Origin: Ashinkailepas kermadecensis | Lineage: Eukaryota > Arthropoda > Thecostraca > Neolepadidae | NCBI GenBank assembly: GCA_034440615.1 | Contig: JAOTOM010004621.1 | Location: forward strand, 152,001-216,000 | Direction: 5' to 3' | DNA: 64,000 bases | Shown: piece after piece, positions 24,915 through 35,400 of the stretch | Layout of the letters: every line of letters starts with the position of its first letter | Position numbering within the stretch: position 1 is the first letter of the stretch | Notes under the pieces: model-generated | Seen by the model: the letters and a program-made list of their open reading frames with translations, nothing else | What the model was told of the DNA's origin: nothing | Databases searched by the model: none | Made by a program: the position numbers and the translations under genes

Positions 24915-25502
24915 CGACAGTTGGGGCATTCCACAACAAATCGACCAGGCAAATGGGTGATTGTCCACCCTCATGTCTCAGATTTTGAGCAAAATTGGTG
25001 TATAGGGTTATCTTATACCCTGAATTCTCCTGTACAAATTTTGCTTCAATCAGGTAAACAGTTCAGGAGTTATAGCCTCGGGAATTTCTGGAAGGTCGCG
25101 CTGCAAGGTTATGTTCGGTGGCCGATAACTAAGTTAATTATTGGTCAAGATATAAACATCCAGACATTTTTTAACTCGCAAAGATTCATGGAATCCATTT
25201 CTGACAATATTTGTAATATGTGATGCATAATAAAAGAGTTAGCCCATGACCTCAAGTCACGTGGCCTTCGGTGACCTCAATGCCCGTTTTTTTATTGACA
25301 GAATGGAAGGACCATGTTTTGCATTGATATATTGCACAAAAAATTGCCGTTTTTATATAAATCCTCACGTGCAGAGCGCAAACTTTACCGTAATTGAAGT
25401 GTTTCGAGGATTGAGCTACTAACTCGGCCGTTCCACCGTCCAATATCGAGATGCAGTTTGATAACACATACCAACGCGTTCTCTGGCATTGTGTGGATGA
25501 TG
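24915..25502 (+). repeat. dispersed repeat B, copy 1
   Basis: About 590 bp from ggggcattccac through ctctggcattgtgtgga. Conserved blocks shared by three copies in the window: aatcgaccaggcaaa, gattttgag, atagggttatc, caggagttatagc, aaggttatgttcggtggccg, tgacctcaagtcacg and actcggcc. The element includes a TGACCT-C-AGGTCA-like palindrome at about 25248-25262. No open frame is conserved between copies, so it looks non-coding. Confidence 0.88.
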
Positions 25503-25604
25503 GACGATTTTAAGTAGTAGTAGTAATGCACAAAGTTGTATAATATTTATAAATTTAACGAACGATAACAAGGGATAATCGACCAGGCGATAAACGATAA
25601 CGAA

Positions 25605-26128
25605 TTCTAGGACAAATCGACCAGGCAAAGGGCTGATTGTCCACTCTCATGTCTGAGATTTTGAGTGAATGATTGATACATAGGGTTATCCTACGCCCTG
25701 AACCCTCCTGCTAAAATTGTATTTCGATCAGGTCAACGGTGCAGGAGTTATAGCTTCGGGCATTTCTGGTAGGTCTCGCTGCAAGGTTACGCTCGGTGGC
25801 CGATAACTATGTTAAATATCGTTCAAAATATAAATGTCCAGACATTTTTAACTCGCAAAGTTTCAAGAAATCCAATCCCGGTAATATTTTTACATGTGAT
25901 AAATGATTGAAAAGTTACTCCATGACCTCAGGTCACGGGACCTCCGGTGACCGCGATGCCCGTGAAGATTTACTTTTAAATTGACACAATGGAAGAACCA
26001 TATGTTTGCATGACAAATAACAACTAAAAGTAATAGCGTTTTTGCTACACATGTTCGTTTGGAGAGCGCAAGCTTTATCATATGTGAAGATTATCGAGGT
26101 TTGAACTTCTAACTCGGCCAGGCCGGGC
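25605..26128 (+). repeat. dispersed repeat B, copy 2 (direct)
   Basis: A second copy about 690 bp downstream of copy 1 in the same orientation, beginning gacaaatcgaccaggcaaag and ending at tctaactcggccagg. It is as diverged from copy 1 as copy 3 is, so it is not a recent tandem duplication. It retains tgacctcaggtcacgg at 25921-25936, the palindromic nuclear-receptor-like word. Confidence 0.88.
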
Positions 26129-27860
26129 TGTCAGCAGAGTCCAAGCCAAGAAAGGACCCCTGACTTGATGGATAGGGTCCAAGCGTTTGAAAAGGACCCT
26201 CCGACTTTCCGGAAAAGGCCCTGGGTCGTCAAAGAGGGCCCCTGAAATGACGGAGGGGCCCTAGTTGCCGCAAGGGATCTCGAGCCGTCAGAAAGGGCCC
26301 TTTGGCAGACGGAAGTGGCCCAAGCTGTTGAAAGAGGGACTCCGGCCTAACAGGGGAGACCCTGGCTCGCTAACGAGGTCCCCTGTGCCGATGAAGAGGA
26401 CCCATAGCCGTTGGAGGACCCAAGTCGTCGGGGAGAGCCCAGAACCGGCATGAAGGGCCCTTGGGTCGATGAGGGCCGGGACCGCACAGGGGTCCCTTGC
26501 ATGATACAGGAGGCCAAAGCTTTGGAAAAAGAGATTCCGACCGGACGGAGAGTGTGCTGAGCCGTGAAAGAGGGTCTCTGAGCCGACGGATGGTGCCCTG
26601 GGCCGGACGTGTAGAGCCACTGGGTCGACTTTGGCTCACGCTGATGGAGAGGGTTTCATAGCTGACAGCTGGCCTTAGGCTGATAAAGAGACCACGAGCT
26701 TCGGAGACGATCCGGGCTGAAGCGGAGGATTCCCGTTGCTACGTAAATGGCTCCTAAGCCCATGAAGGGGCGGGGATGCTACGCCGTAGTGGCGTTTCCA
26801 AGGGGTGAAGGGGTACCCGCTCCTCCCCATCGAGTCCAATGGAGCCCTCCAGGCGACCGCCCTGAGGGGCAGAAATATAGCCGAAGAAATGTTTAGGTAC
26901 ATCTAATCGCGTGTGTGGAAAGTGCACTTGATACGTGAAGAGGTCCACCTTGAGGGCTAGCAAGGGACGTGAAGACAGGAGAGGGCTTTGAGTGATGTAG
27001 AGGATCGCCTAAGAGTCAGAGGGGACTGGACTGGGATTCTTCTGATGTTAAGAGCGGCCCCTAATGGATGAACAAGGCCATCCGAGAGGGAAAAAATCAC
27101 TGTTGGCTGGCAATTGAGGTGAGGAATACCGAGGGTATACCTCAGATAGAATGGTCAGATAGAATACCTCAGAGCTAGAATGGTCTTGAAACCACGAAAG
27201 CTGTCGATAACTAGAAAGGATCACTAGCAGCATGAGAAGACCCCTTGAGGGCGAATGGAGTTCCCTGAGAGTTAAGAAGAGTCCCTAGGTCAATGATTGT
27301 GGGGAATACTGAGGGCCAATGTCAGAGATAGAAAGCCCTTGAAGCTAGAAAGACTGTCAAGGACTGGGAATAGCCATAACAGCTGGAGAGGACCCTTGAC
27401 GATTGGAAATGGTCACTGAGCGCTAGAGGGGACTGGACTGGGATGCCCAAGAGGCTTGGAAGGGGTCCCTGTGAGCCGAACAGGGCCCCCTGAGATCTAA
27501 GGGCTTCCTAATGGCTAGTGATCGTTGTGAGGAATACTGGGAGCCAATTCCAGAGCTAGAATGTCATTGCCAGATCGAAAAAAAAACTTTGAGGAGTAGG
27601 GAGGTCCCCCCGAGAACTAGAGCAGACCGGACTGTGATGCTTCTGAAGCTTGGGAGGAACACTGGGGGATGAACAGAGCCACCTAAGAGCTAAGGGTAGT
27701 TCCGAGAGCTGGCGATGTTTGCGAGAAATTGTGAGGTCTGTCTCAGAGCTGCTTTGTCACGAAGGAAGAGTTGTAGAATGTCACTGTGAGCATCGCAGGT
27801 CGCTTTACGAAAGCTCTCGTCGTTAAGAGAACACACAAATGTCAAAAGTTCTCGCCTGCT
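26129..27860. repeat. degenerate GC-rich phrase-like repeat region, 1.7 kb
   Basis: The stretch is a chain of loosely similar phrases of about 30-38 bp, each with a GGACCC or GGGCCC word, a GA-rich spacer and a GCCG(A/T) word (for example gagccgtcagaaagggccc, gtcgtcaaagagggcccc). It degrades after about 26,900 into phrases with gaggaatactg and gagctagaa words spaced at larger intervals. Copies differ at so many positions that no fixed unit can be written. Composition differs sharply from the AT-rich DNA on both sides. Long open frames on the minus strand are by-products. Confidence 0.75.
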
Positions 27861-28482
27861 GATGTTACGACTGTACATGTATTGTCGAACGACGAGGAAC
27901 GTGCCGCGAAAGTGTCACGATAGGTGGACAAAGACAAGCTAGACACGAGACAGAAACAATTGGTGCACACATGAAACATGGTTTGTTACCGCAGCTACTT
28001 GCAGATTTGTGTATCTGTCTTTGGGCATGTAACAAAAACTTTGGATCGTTTCCATGCTTTCAAATATGTAAACGGTACTTCGATGCACTTCTGACGGGGC
28101 ATGGTTGTGACGTGATGTACCACCTCCTTATTTCTCAGTTGGAAACATGTTTGTTCTGAACATACAATGATTGTGTAACCATGTTGGATGATTGTGAACC
28201 ACGATTATGAACCATGGATTGTGTAGCCATTGCCCTCATGAATCCCTACGGATCGTGTTTTCTGTGAGAATATAAGCATTAGCAGACGTCAGGAAGTGTT
28301 CTCAGCGAACGCAATTGAGACGCATTTACTGAGCGAAATAACTGGATATGACAAAACACAGGCTACTGTTGCCGACCACAGTTCAGTTGAGGCCAATGGC
28401 CACTTCTGACATCAGTAGGCGTCTTTTATCTTATATAGATAATCGGATATTGGAGGTAAATAAGCACATTAGACGACATAAA
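27861..28482. other. no recognised gene
   Basis: AT-balanced DNA separating the degenerate repeat from the inverted copy of repeat B. Small internal duplications of gaaccat/gattgtg words appear at 28160-28225. Nothing coding was recognised. Confidence 0.5.
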
Positions 28483-29062
28483 TCCACACAATGCCAGAGA
28501 ACACGTTGGTACGTGTTATCAAAGCGCATCTCGATTTTGGACGGAGACACGGCCGAGTTAGTAGCTCAATCTTCGAAAGACTTCAAAAATGGTAAAGTTT
28601 GCGCACTCCAAATAAGGATTTATATCAAAACGACCATTTTGTATTTGCTATATGACAAGCCAAAATATGGTCCTTCCATTCTGTCCATAAATAAAACAAA
28701 ATTTCACGGGCATCGAGGTCCCGAGCGGTCACGTGACCTGAGGTCATGGGGTGACTCTTTTATTACTCATCACATACTATAAATATTGTCAGAATTAGAT
28801 TCCTTGAATCTCTGCGAGTTCAAAAAATGTCTGGATATTTACATTTTGACTGATAATTAGCTTAGTTATCGGCCACCGAGCATAACCTTGCAGCGTGACC
28901 TTCCAGAAATTCCGGAGGCTATAACTCCTGAACCGTTGACCTGATCGAAGTACAATTTGCACAGGTGAATTCAAGGCATACGATAACCCTATACACCAAT
29001 TTTCCTCAAAATCTGAGCTATGAGGGTGCCGGGCCCTGGTCGATCTGTCGTGGAATGCCCCA
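28483..29062 (-). repeat. dispersed repeat B, copy 3 (inverted)
   Basis: On the minus strand it runs ggggcattccac, gatcgaccagg, atagggttatcg, caggagttatagcc, aaggttatgctcggtggccg, tgacctcaggtcacg, and ends with ctctggcattgtgtgga. The order and spacing of blocks equal those of copy 1. Confidence 0.88.
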
Positions 29063-29064
29063 GT

Positions 29065-29785
29065 TGCCGTGAAGGCTTGTGATTTTGTGCAATCATGTTT
29101 TATTGCGCTCAAATGTATTAAATACCGTGTTCATTGGGGTATGAAAGTGTTCCGCAAACAGCACAGGCGATTTTCCGTGTGCTCCCTCGAACCGAACAGC
29201 GGTGTTCGGAATAAAGCACGTGTATCTGAACCTGTTAAACAGCCATGAAGTGTGAGCTGTATTCCGAACACAAACTTGAGCATTTTAAGCACGCAAGGCT
29301 GCACTTGGCAAGGATGGATCCAGTAATTAGCATTGGGGAATATAATAGCATATCCTGGGCCCCGCAGGATAAAAATGCACCCCTTTGGGTTGGAAAGGTA
29401 CCCTTCAGTAAACTTCACACCTCTCCTCCACTTAGCGAATTTTCCGCCGAGGGCACCCTTCCGAGGAAACATGCCCCTTCCCCAATGATAATTACTGGAT
29501 CCGCCCTTCCCAAGTGCAACCCTGCGGGCATAAAATGCTCATTAAGCACGTGTTCGGAATTCAACACACACACACACATCACTCGTTTACCAGGCACAGA
29601 TACACGTGCCGTATTCCGAACACCGCTGTTCGGTTGGAGGAACACACGAAAAAATGGACTGTGTTGTTTGCCGAACACGTTTATACCCTAATCAAGACGG
29701 TGTTTAATACATTTGAGCCCAATCAAACATGATTACACAAAATCACAAGGCTTCACTGCAGCTGTCGTGCACAAGTTATTAGTAA
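29065..29785. mobile_element. palindromic foldback element, copy 2
   Basis: About 720 bp, self-complementary like copy 1, with the centre near 29,405. Outer pairs include aaggcttgtgattttgtgc with cacaaaatcacaaggcttc, and aatgtattaaataccgtgt with acggtgtttaatacattt. The small asymmetric centre, gataaaaatgcacccctttg, appears in copy 1 in reverse orientation (gggggtgcattttttatcc), showing that this copy is inverted relative to copy 1. No transposase frame. Confidence 0.85.
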
Positions 29786-29917
29786 CCGCCAAAGTCGTAA
29801 CATTTTGAGCTTTTGAAATTTTCGCCATGCAGTTGACCAGATCTATGATGCAAGGAAGCACAGTAAGCAGCTCTTGACAATTTGTAAAGGAATATCATGT
29901 CATGCAATTCGACTTAC

Positions 29918-30012
29918 CATTGTTCTCCAAAGTTATCTGCACATTTCGGACTGCAGTCACTGTGAGGCGATAGCTGGGTAACTCCAGACAGATTGCACAG
30001 CAGTATGGCGGT
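29918..30012 (-). pseudogene. exon-like segment with acceptor and donor, right copy
   Basis: Minus strand: a pyrimidine-rich tract and TAG acceptor (30015-30013) are followed by an open segment of 95 nt, ending at AATG|GTAAGT (donor 29917-29916). One frame reads ...CLELPSYRLTVTAVRN, then VQITLENNG, homologous in register to the left copy. This copy keeps its frame through the whole segment. I do not recognise the protein. It may be a host exon caught in the duplicated arm, or an exon of the element itself. Confidence 0.4.
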
Positions 30013-30284
30013 CTATTTTTTGGAAAAAACAGACGATGAGTTGATACAACTAGATACAACTTGAGAACTGCATTTTTTTCTCACGATGCCTCGATATAAT
30101 TACGCATGACTATTGAGAAACTTACTTGGTCCATGACATAAATCCGCAACATATAGGCTCTCACTGCCTAAAAACTGCACTCCTTCAAAACATTGAGTCC
30201 GATAACTGTCCTTTCGTGAGCAACCTAACGAACATGTTTTCAAACCGTTTTTTTCAGTGTGGCGTCTGACGTTGTCTCCGATAT
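30013..30284. other. spacer, nothing recognised
   Basis: AT-rich spacer between the inverted arm and the 62-bp repeat; it ends with the word gtggcgtctgacgttgtct (30259-30277) shared with 22293-22311. Confidence 0.5.
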
Positions 30285-30470
30285 GTGTGGATGCCAGACC
30301 ATGGCGTCCGATGCCATCACGGGAGCAGCCATCGCTTATGCCATACGTGTGGGTGCCAGACCATGGCGTCCGATGCCATCACGGGAGCAGCCATCGCTTA
30401 TGCCATACGTGTGGGTGCCAGACCGTGGCGTCTGACGGCATCACGGGGAACAGCCATCGCTTATTTATGC
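30285..30470. repeat. 62-bp tandem repeat, three copies
   Basis: Copies start with gtgtgg at 30285, 30347 and 30409 (62-bp period) and contain ccagaccatggcgtccgatg and gcagccatcgcttatgcc. The third copy has accgtggcgtctgacgg, closer to the 22.27-22.33 kb relative. Confidence 0.95.
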
Positions 30471-31124
30471 CTCGTTTCGCCCGGCTTAACGGCATCATCA
30501 GTCGGCACATCAAAGGACACGGCTGGAAGGTGTCGGACCAGATGAGAGGCGTCGACCCCGGACAACGAGCCGCCACACCGGCAGCATGTATGCAGACAGG
30601 CTGCCTTCGCCTGTTCACACTTGGAGTGTGGACAGGGAGATGGGAGTCCAGGCCTCACGTTCGCTGTGGACAGGGAGGTGGGAGTCCAGGCCCCGCGTTC
30701 GCTGTGGATGATGGGCGGAAAAGGCAAAGCCTAACATCATAGACTCGGCGGCCGTTAAAGGACTTCGGCTCAGGTAGTTTTCAGAACAATATGCTTGTAA
30801 CCGGTTCGTATGTTTTGGAATTCGTATGTTATGTTCAGATGTTCTCATGGAAGTTTTCGAGACTTCTTTCATAAGACAGACTTTGTTAGTATGTGGTGAG
30901 GGGGGGAGGGATTCAGCGAGTGTGGACGAATTCCCCCCCCCCCACTAGCTTGCAAAACAGATCCTGATATGGCGTCTTGAGCTGATTTTACATTCGAAGT
31001 ATTGCCAATTTTACATTCGTACTAACATGCATTGCTGAACTGTTTAGTTATGCGAATATAACGTCCATTTAGCTGATATGGTCCAATCAATTTCAGATTT
31101 GCAACACCCTTAGCTAATTAATGA
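30471..31124. other. no recognised gene; short 41-bp duplication
   Basis: At 30623-30715 a block of about 41 bp (gtggacagggagatgggagt / gtggacagggaggtgggagt, each followed by ccaggcc and cgttcgct) is present twice. A poly-C run of about 11 occurs near 30937. No gene was recognised. Confidence 0.55.
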
Positions 31125-31405
31125 TACATTCATGCGATAGCTAATGGATAATATAGTAATGTGGTAACTAATGGATGATATAGTCATGCGATAGCTAATG
31201 GATGGTGCAGTCATGCGATAGCTAATTGATGGTACAGTCATGTGGTAGCTAATGGATGATACAGTCATGCGGTAGCTAATGCATGCTGCAGTCATGCGGT
31301 AGCTAATGGATGATAGTCATGTGGTAGATAATGCATGATGCAGTCATGCGGTAGCTAATGGATGATGCTGTCATGCGGTAGCTGACGGATGATACTTTCA
31401 TGCGG
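31125..31405. repeat. 27-bp minisatellite, about ten copies
   Basis: Units of catgcgatagctaatgga followed by tgatacagt, 27 bp. They are fairly diverged (gcgg/gtgg/gcga; atac/tgc/ctgc). The 9-residue minus-strand repeat (MTVPSISYR) follows from the length being a multiple of 3. Confidence 0.95.
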
Positions 31406-33318
31406 TTTCGCCTGTCGTTTCGCATTCAGCGGTGCCTATACAGGAAATTAGCCACATGAATTTAACCGTTCCAAAAAAAATGGCGCGGCGCTTCTGGAAA
31501 TGCACTTTTCCCAATAGTGCTGACACCAAGTGGGATATGTGGCCCAGCTGTTTCTCACGATGGAAAGAATCACATGCATTAGACGCATTGTGTACACAAT
31601 GGCATCTACATGGTTACCACAAGTTGTGGATCTGATATTGTCCCAGGCAGCATTAGTTGTCGGCGTCCCAATGTTCAGCTCGCGGGCATGGTATCGTTCA
31701 GCCCGCGCGTAGGGCTCCTGGGCCCGGCGTAAACCAACGAGAAATGATTCCTAACGACACCACCCACTGCTCCGCATGACTGAAAATGTGAGACATGCAT
31801 TGTCGCAAGGGGTAAAGGTCAGGTTCGTTGTATTATAATGGTATCTATCCGGTTAGGAAGGGGGAGATGATGTTGAAAACAATCACGGCAACTCCGTGTT
31901 TGCCGCAGAGCGTGGTCGAAGTGACGACGCCTTCGCGGCGACCCCGGTGTGCTGGGCGCGACAAGATTTTGAGAAAAGCAGAGTCAAAAGTCTTTCCCAT
32001 ACCAGAAACCCTGCAAGCGCAACTAGGAAAATGGATGCCGAAGCAGGGGAACAACGTCAAAGGGATTGGTTTGACAAGGGCCGGTTGCACATAATACCAG
32101 TGTTTGTAGCGGCCGGCAAATGAAAACCACACCACATGACCGTAGAATGTGCGTGGGAGATAGGGAATGGGTAATTAACGGGCTGTATACCGCTTACGCA
32201 TTTTCTCAAGCATCATATTCTAGGATAATTCACTGGAAGAGAAGTCGTTTGATTAACATCCGCAGTGTCGGTTGGACAGCATTAACTATACAATCCCTTC
32301 CCATATAATTCGGTTCCAGCTGCCTTATCATATCTCTTCCCATACATTCCGGTTCCAGCTGCCCTATCACTATTAAAGCTGGTGGAAATACATTGCTTCG
32401 GGGACACAACCTTGCCTTTGTACGTATCAGATTTCGCAGCCAAATACAAACTAGAGCTTATCAATTAGATTAAGCCCAGGCAATTTGCACGTTCACGGCG
32501 TGCTATGTGAGAGGTGATATAGGACATGACAGAGGGCCAGGCATAGCATTAAAGCGAATCCAGGTCAGCCAGTCAGAATGGACCGCTCCGAAGCATGTCA
32601 TTACTCCGAAACATTACTATAGATTTTCATGAGTATTCTTCCTGTGAGTCACCTATGGGCTTCACGTTCAATTCAAAATGGCGGGAAGAAGTGGCTAAGT
32701 GGCGGACAATTTCCTCACCCCTAAATGTGTTGGAATTCTCGCTGGCATCGACCATTTCTCAACATCACCGATTCCAAGCAGCGGATGGGAACATAAGCAA
32801 CGGAACTGGATAGTCCTGTTCATGTTCCTTGAGATTCATCGCCAACCTCTGGTAAAATGATCTACAGCATCACATATCTGGCAACGTGGGGCAAAATTGA
32901 CCGAAATAACTGAATTAATTCAGCCGTGAAACCGCCGGCTGAGACCATAGCCACAGATGCAAGGCGCTGCTTGTCTCGGCACTACATATCATATAATGGC
33001 AGAGCTATGTACCGGTAAGAAGAGATCGCATAAGCCCAAGTGGTGACATTGGGAAATTGCGGTCATATTTTCTGTGTGACGCCTTGGTTCCAAAGAAATA
33101 GTTCAATTACCGACATCGAGACGGAAAAATGATGTTTAACGATGTCGTTAGAGGAAAAATTCACAACAACAGCATTGCTTCAGGTGAAGACTCATTTTTC
33201 CTTCCATTTCCCGTGATAGTTTTAGGAAGACATTTATTTCATGCAGCCATTGCACTAACCATTTCAAATAAGATTTACTACACAATAATAGTAATACTAA
33301 TGAATTTCTTAGTTTGTC
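31406..33318. other. no recognisable gene
   Basis: Single-copy-looking DNA. A plus frame at 31828-32094 (88 codons) and others overlap minus frames and show no motif. A local repeat of cccttcccatataattcgg / tcttcccatacattccgg with ttccagctgcc lies at 32290-32365. Nothing else. Confidence 0.5.
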
Positions 33319-33548
33319 TACCATCCCCATAACCAGTAACCACCAGACCCATCCCCACATACAGTCACGACCTGCACCATCATCACATACAGTAACCACC
33401 TGCACCATCCCCATAAACAGTAACCACCTGCACCATCCACCACGTACAGTAACCACCTGCACCATCCCCATAAACAGTAACCACCTGTACCATCCCCACG
33501 TACAGTAACCACCTGCACCATCACCGCATACAGTAGCCACCTGCAGTT
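33319..33548. repeat. 28-bp minisatellite, about eight copies
   Basis: Units of acagtaaccacctgcaccat followed by ccccataa or ccaccacgt, 28-29 bp. Two end-variants, cataa and cacgt, alternate in the centre, hinting at a 57-bp dimer. Confidence 0.95.
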
Positions 33549-34158
33549 ACCACGAACCGCATCAAGGAGCTTTTCTAGTATGATTCCACCATCAGTCAAC
33601 TGTCCAAAACAGGACAGCCAGCATAGTGACATCCTCGGCATGGACCTCATGGAGGTTCCCTTCGTACCCTTGTTTTTCGTCTGCTCGTATGGCCAGCAGC
33701 AGAAATTTGTGTGAAAAGTAGAACCGCACACATATAGTAAGCTAGTGATTACAGCGCATTACATATTATAAGTAGCATTGTGATGTGAGGGGTGCAACGG
33801 CCAGTTTACTTTCCATGCTGATTATAACAAAAAGGATGGTATTGGATTTGCAGCACATTTTTACGTAAAGCCTGTAAAACATGATGTAATGACAAGCTTC
33901 TCGTCTAATTCTTATCATAACACAACATAGCTCACCGAACACATTCTGATCCACCTTGACCACATCAGTAAGCCAATGCATATTTGAGGCAAGAATAATT
34001 CAAACATCGACGATCATGTACGGCGCTATTCGTTTCCTGATAGGTATATCACCAAAACCGAAAGCTGATTACAAACCTTTTGTGGCTATGAGACTGTTTA
34101 ATAACACTCGTCACGCGAGTCAGTAATAACAGGCGTGTCAGTACAGTCCCACTTCACA
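33549..34158. other. no recognised gene; possible 3' part of the BEL/Pao element
   Basis: Lies downstream of the BEL/Pao remnant on the minus strand, where a 3' LTR would be expected. I could not identify LTR ends or a matching copy upstream, so the element is probably truncated or its LTRs are too decayed to see. Confidence 0.4.
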
Positions 34159-34488
34159 TCATATCACACACGTAGTACACCACATATTTGTAGCGTTTCG
34201 GCCGAACTGTACAGGCACGACTAGTTTATGAACTGGGCGAACAGGCACCGCTGTTCCGGTCAGCACTTGCGCTGATCGCACCACATCGTCCTCGCTTCGA
34301 AAGGCATCTACGATGCGTTCAATTTTGACCGTTTGCGCGGCTCGTTCTCGTCCACGATGAGCACAACATCGCCCTCCTGCAGGTTGCGACGGGGACGAGT
34401 CGATCTGCGGCGTCCCTGCAGCGATGGAAGGAACTCTTGCCGTCATCGGCTTCAGAACAGATTCGCCAGGTGTTGCACCCGCCGCCAA
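34159..34488 (-). pseudogene. BEL/Pao pol C-terminal segment
   Basis: The frame ends with KIERIVDAFRSEDDVVRSAQ, then TAVPVRPVHKLVVPV, which corresponds to the conserved end of BEL/Pao polyproteins (GRV...G.DG.VR...VRPV.KL). The upstream part of this frame shows no motif. A stop follows shortly after. Confidence 0.8.
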
Positions 34489-34613
34489 CGTTTACGGCAG
34501 TACATGCCAGGGCTCTGAAAACTACCCGGTGGAGGTAGAACTACCATACTCTTGTGTGTTAGTATTTGGTTGGGGGTCAGAGGCTTTGTGAGGTCAGCAG
34601 GTTTTATGGATTG

Positions 34614-35400
34614 CTAAGTGATTGGCCGACAGTTCACAATCAGTTCTGCTTCTGCTAGGAATGTGCATAGCACCTCATCGTCGATCTGATCCTCGTGTTT
34701 CTGTAGCAGCGATGTCAGAACTGCCCTAGCTGATCGTATGGTCCGCTCCCAGGCGCTGCCCATGTGGCTTGATGGATTCGTCTTGATTCGACTTGATGGA
34801 TCTGCGTTTGATGGATTCGTCTTGAACTGCACCAAAATCACAGTTTTGTTGTTGTAGTTCACGTGCTATCATTGTGGTGTCCATTTCCTCGAACGCCTTT
34901 TCCAGGATCCCTTTTCCTCCCACGAAGTTCTTTCCCTGATCGGAACGAAGTTGTCTTACTGAAACACGACGAGCCACGATCCTGCGGCAAGCATTTAAAA
35001 TGCATCCGCTGTTTCAAGAGTGTGCTGTTTCGATGTGAATTGCACGTGAGGCCATTCCCATGAACAAAGACACCCAATCGCTGTATCTGGCTCCTCTTCT
35101 CCTTAACGTAAAAGGGACCACATTAGTCGACTGCACAGTATGTGAACGGACGGCACGAGCTGTCGAAGCGATCACTAGGAAGATATGACATATTCTGTTC
35201 CGCCGGAGATCCGCGCAGCTACTTACAATTCACACCCTTCTTGAGAATAGTTGCTACAGCACTCCTTCCGGCGACAATCCAGTATACTGAGGCGTGAACT
35301 TCACTCAGTGTCATTCCTCTACCTGAATGAGATGCTCTCTGGTGACAGTGGTCAGCTATCAGGTGTGCTATGAACTATTGCATGGAAGGATAGCTGGGTG
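34614..35400 (-). pseudogene. BEL/Pao integrase (broken)
   Basis: The zinc-binding part reads DHCHQRASHSGRG then YWIVAGRSAVATILKKGVNC. The core starts with LPSDRF...PFTYCAVD followed by a TAA stop (35125-35123) and CGPFYVKE; this Asp (35128-35126) is the first catalytic residue. The second Asp is in QLRSDQGKNF (34941-34939) and the Glu in GSAWERTIR (34748-34746), so all three acidic residues survive although the frame does not. Before the Glu, the FNPP...HMGGAWE region carries a local tandem duplication (atggattcgtcttga words at about 34765-34835). It ends with EAELIVNCRPIT. Confidence 0.9.

Larger units (their letters stand above)
23955..25502 (+). repeat. left arm of a ~6-kb inverted-repeat structure
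   Basis: This 1.5-kb segment is matched in reverse complement by 28483-30010. In order it holds: an exon-like segment ending at a GTAAGT donor (24010/24011), a palindromic foldback element (24145-24856), an AT-rich insert of about 80 bp that the other arm lacks, and a repeat of about 590 bp (repeat B, 24915-25502). Matching blocks include cacagtgattgcaatccg, gagaacaatggtaag, ttgtgattttgtgcaatcat, aacagcggtgttcgg, aaggttatgttcggtggccg and ctctggcattgtgtgga. Divergence between the arms is visible throughout, roughly one base in five by eye. Confidence 0.9.
28483..30010 (-). repeat. right arm of the ~6-kb inverted-repeat structure
   Basis: Reverse complement of 23955-25502 with the same order of parts: repeat B copy 3 (28483-29062), foldback element copy 2 (29065-29785) and the exon-like segment (29918-30012). 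It lacks the AT-rich insert of about 80 bp found at 24857-24905 in the left arm. The space between the arms (25503-28482) is about 3 kb and holds repeat B copy 2 and the degenerate phrase repeat. Confidence 0.9.
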
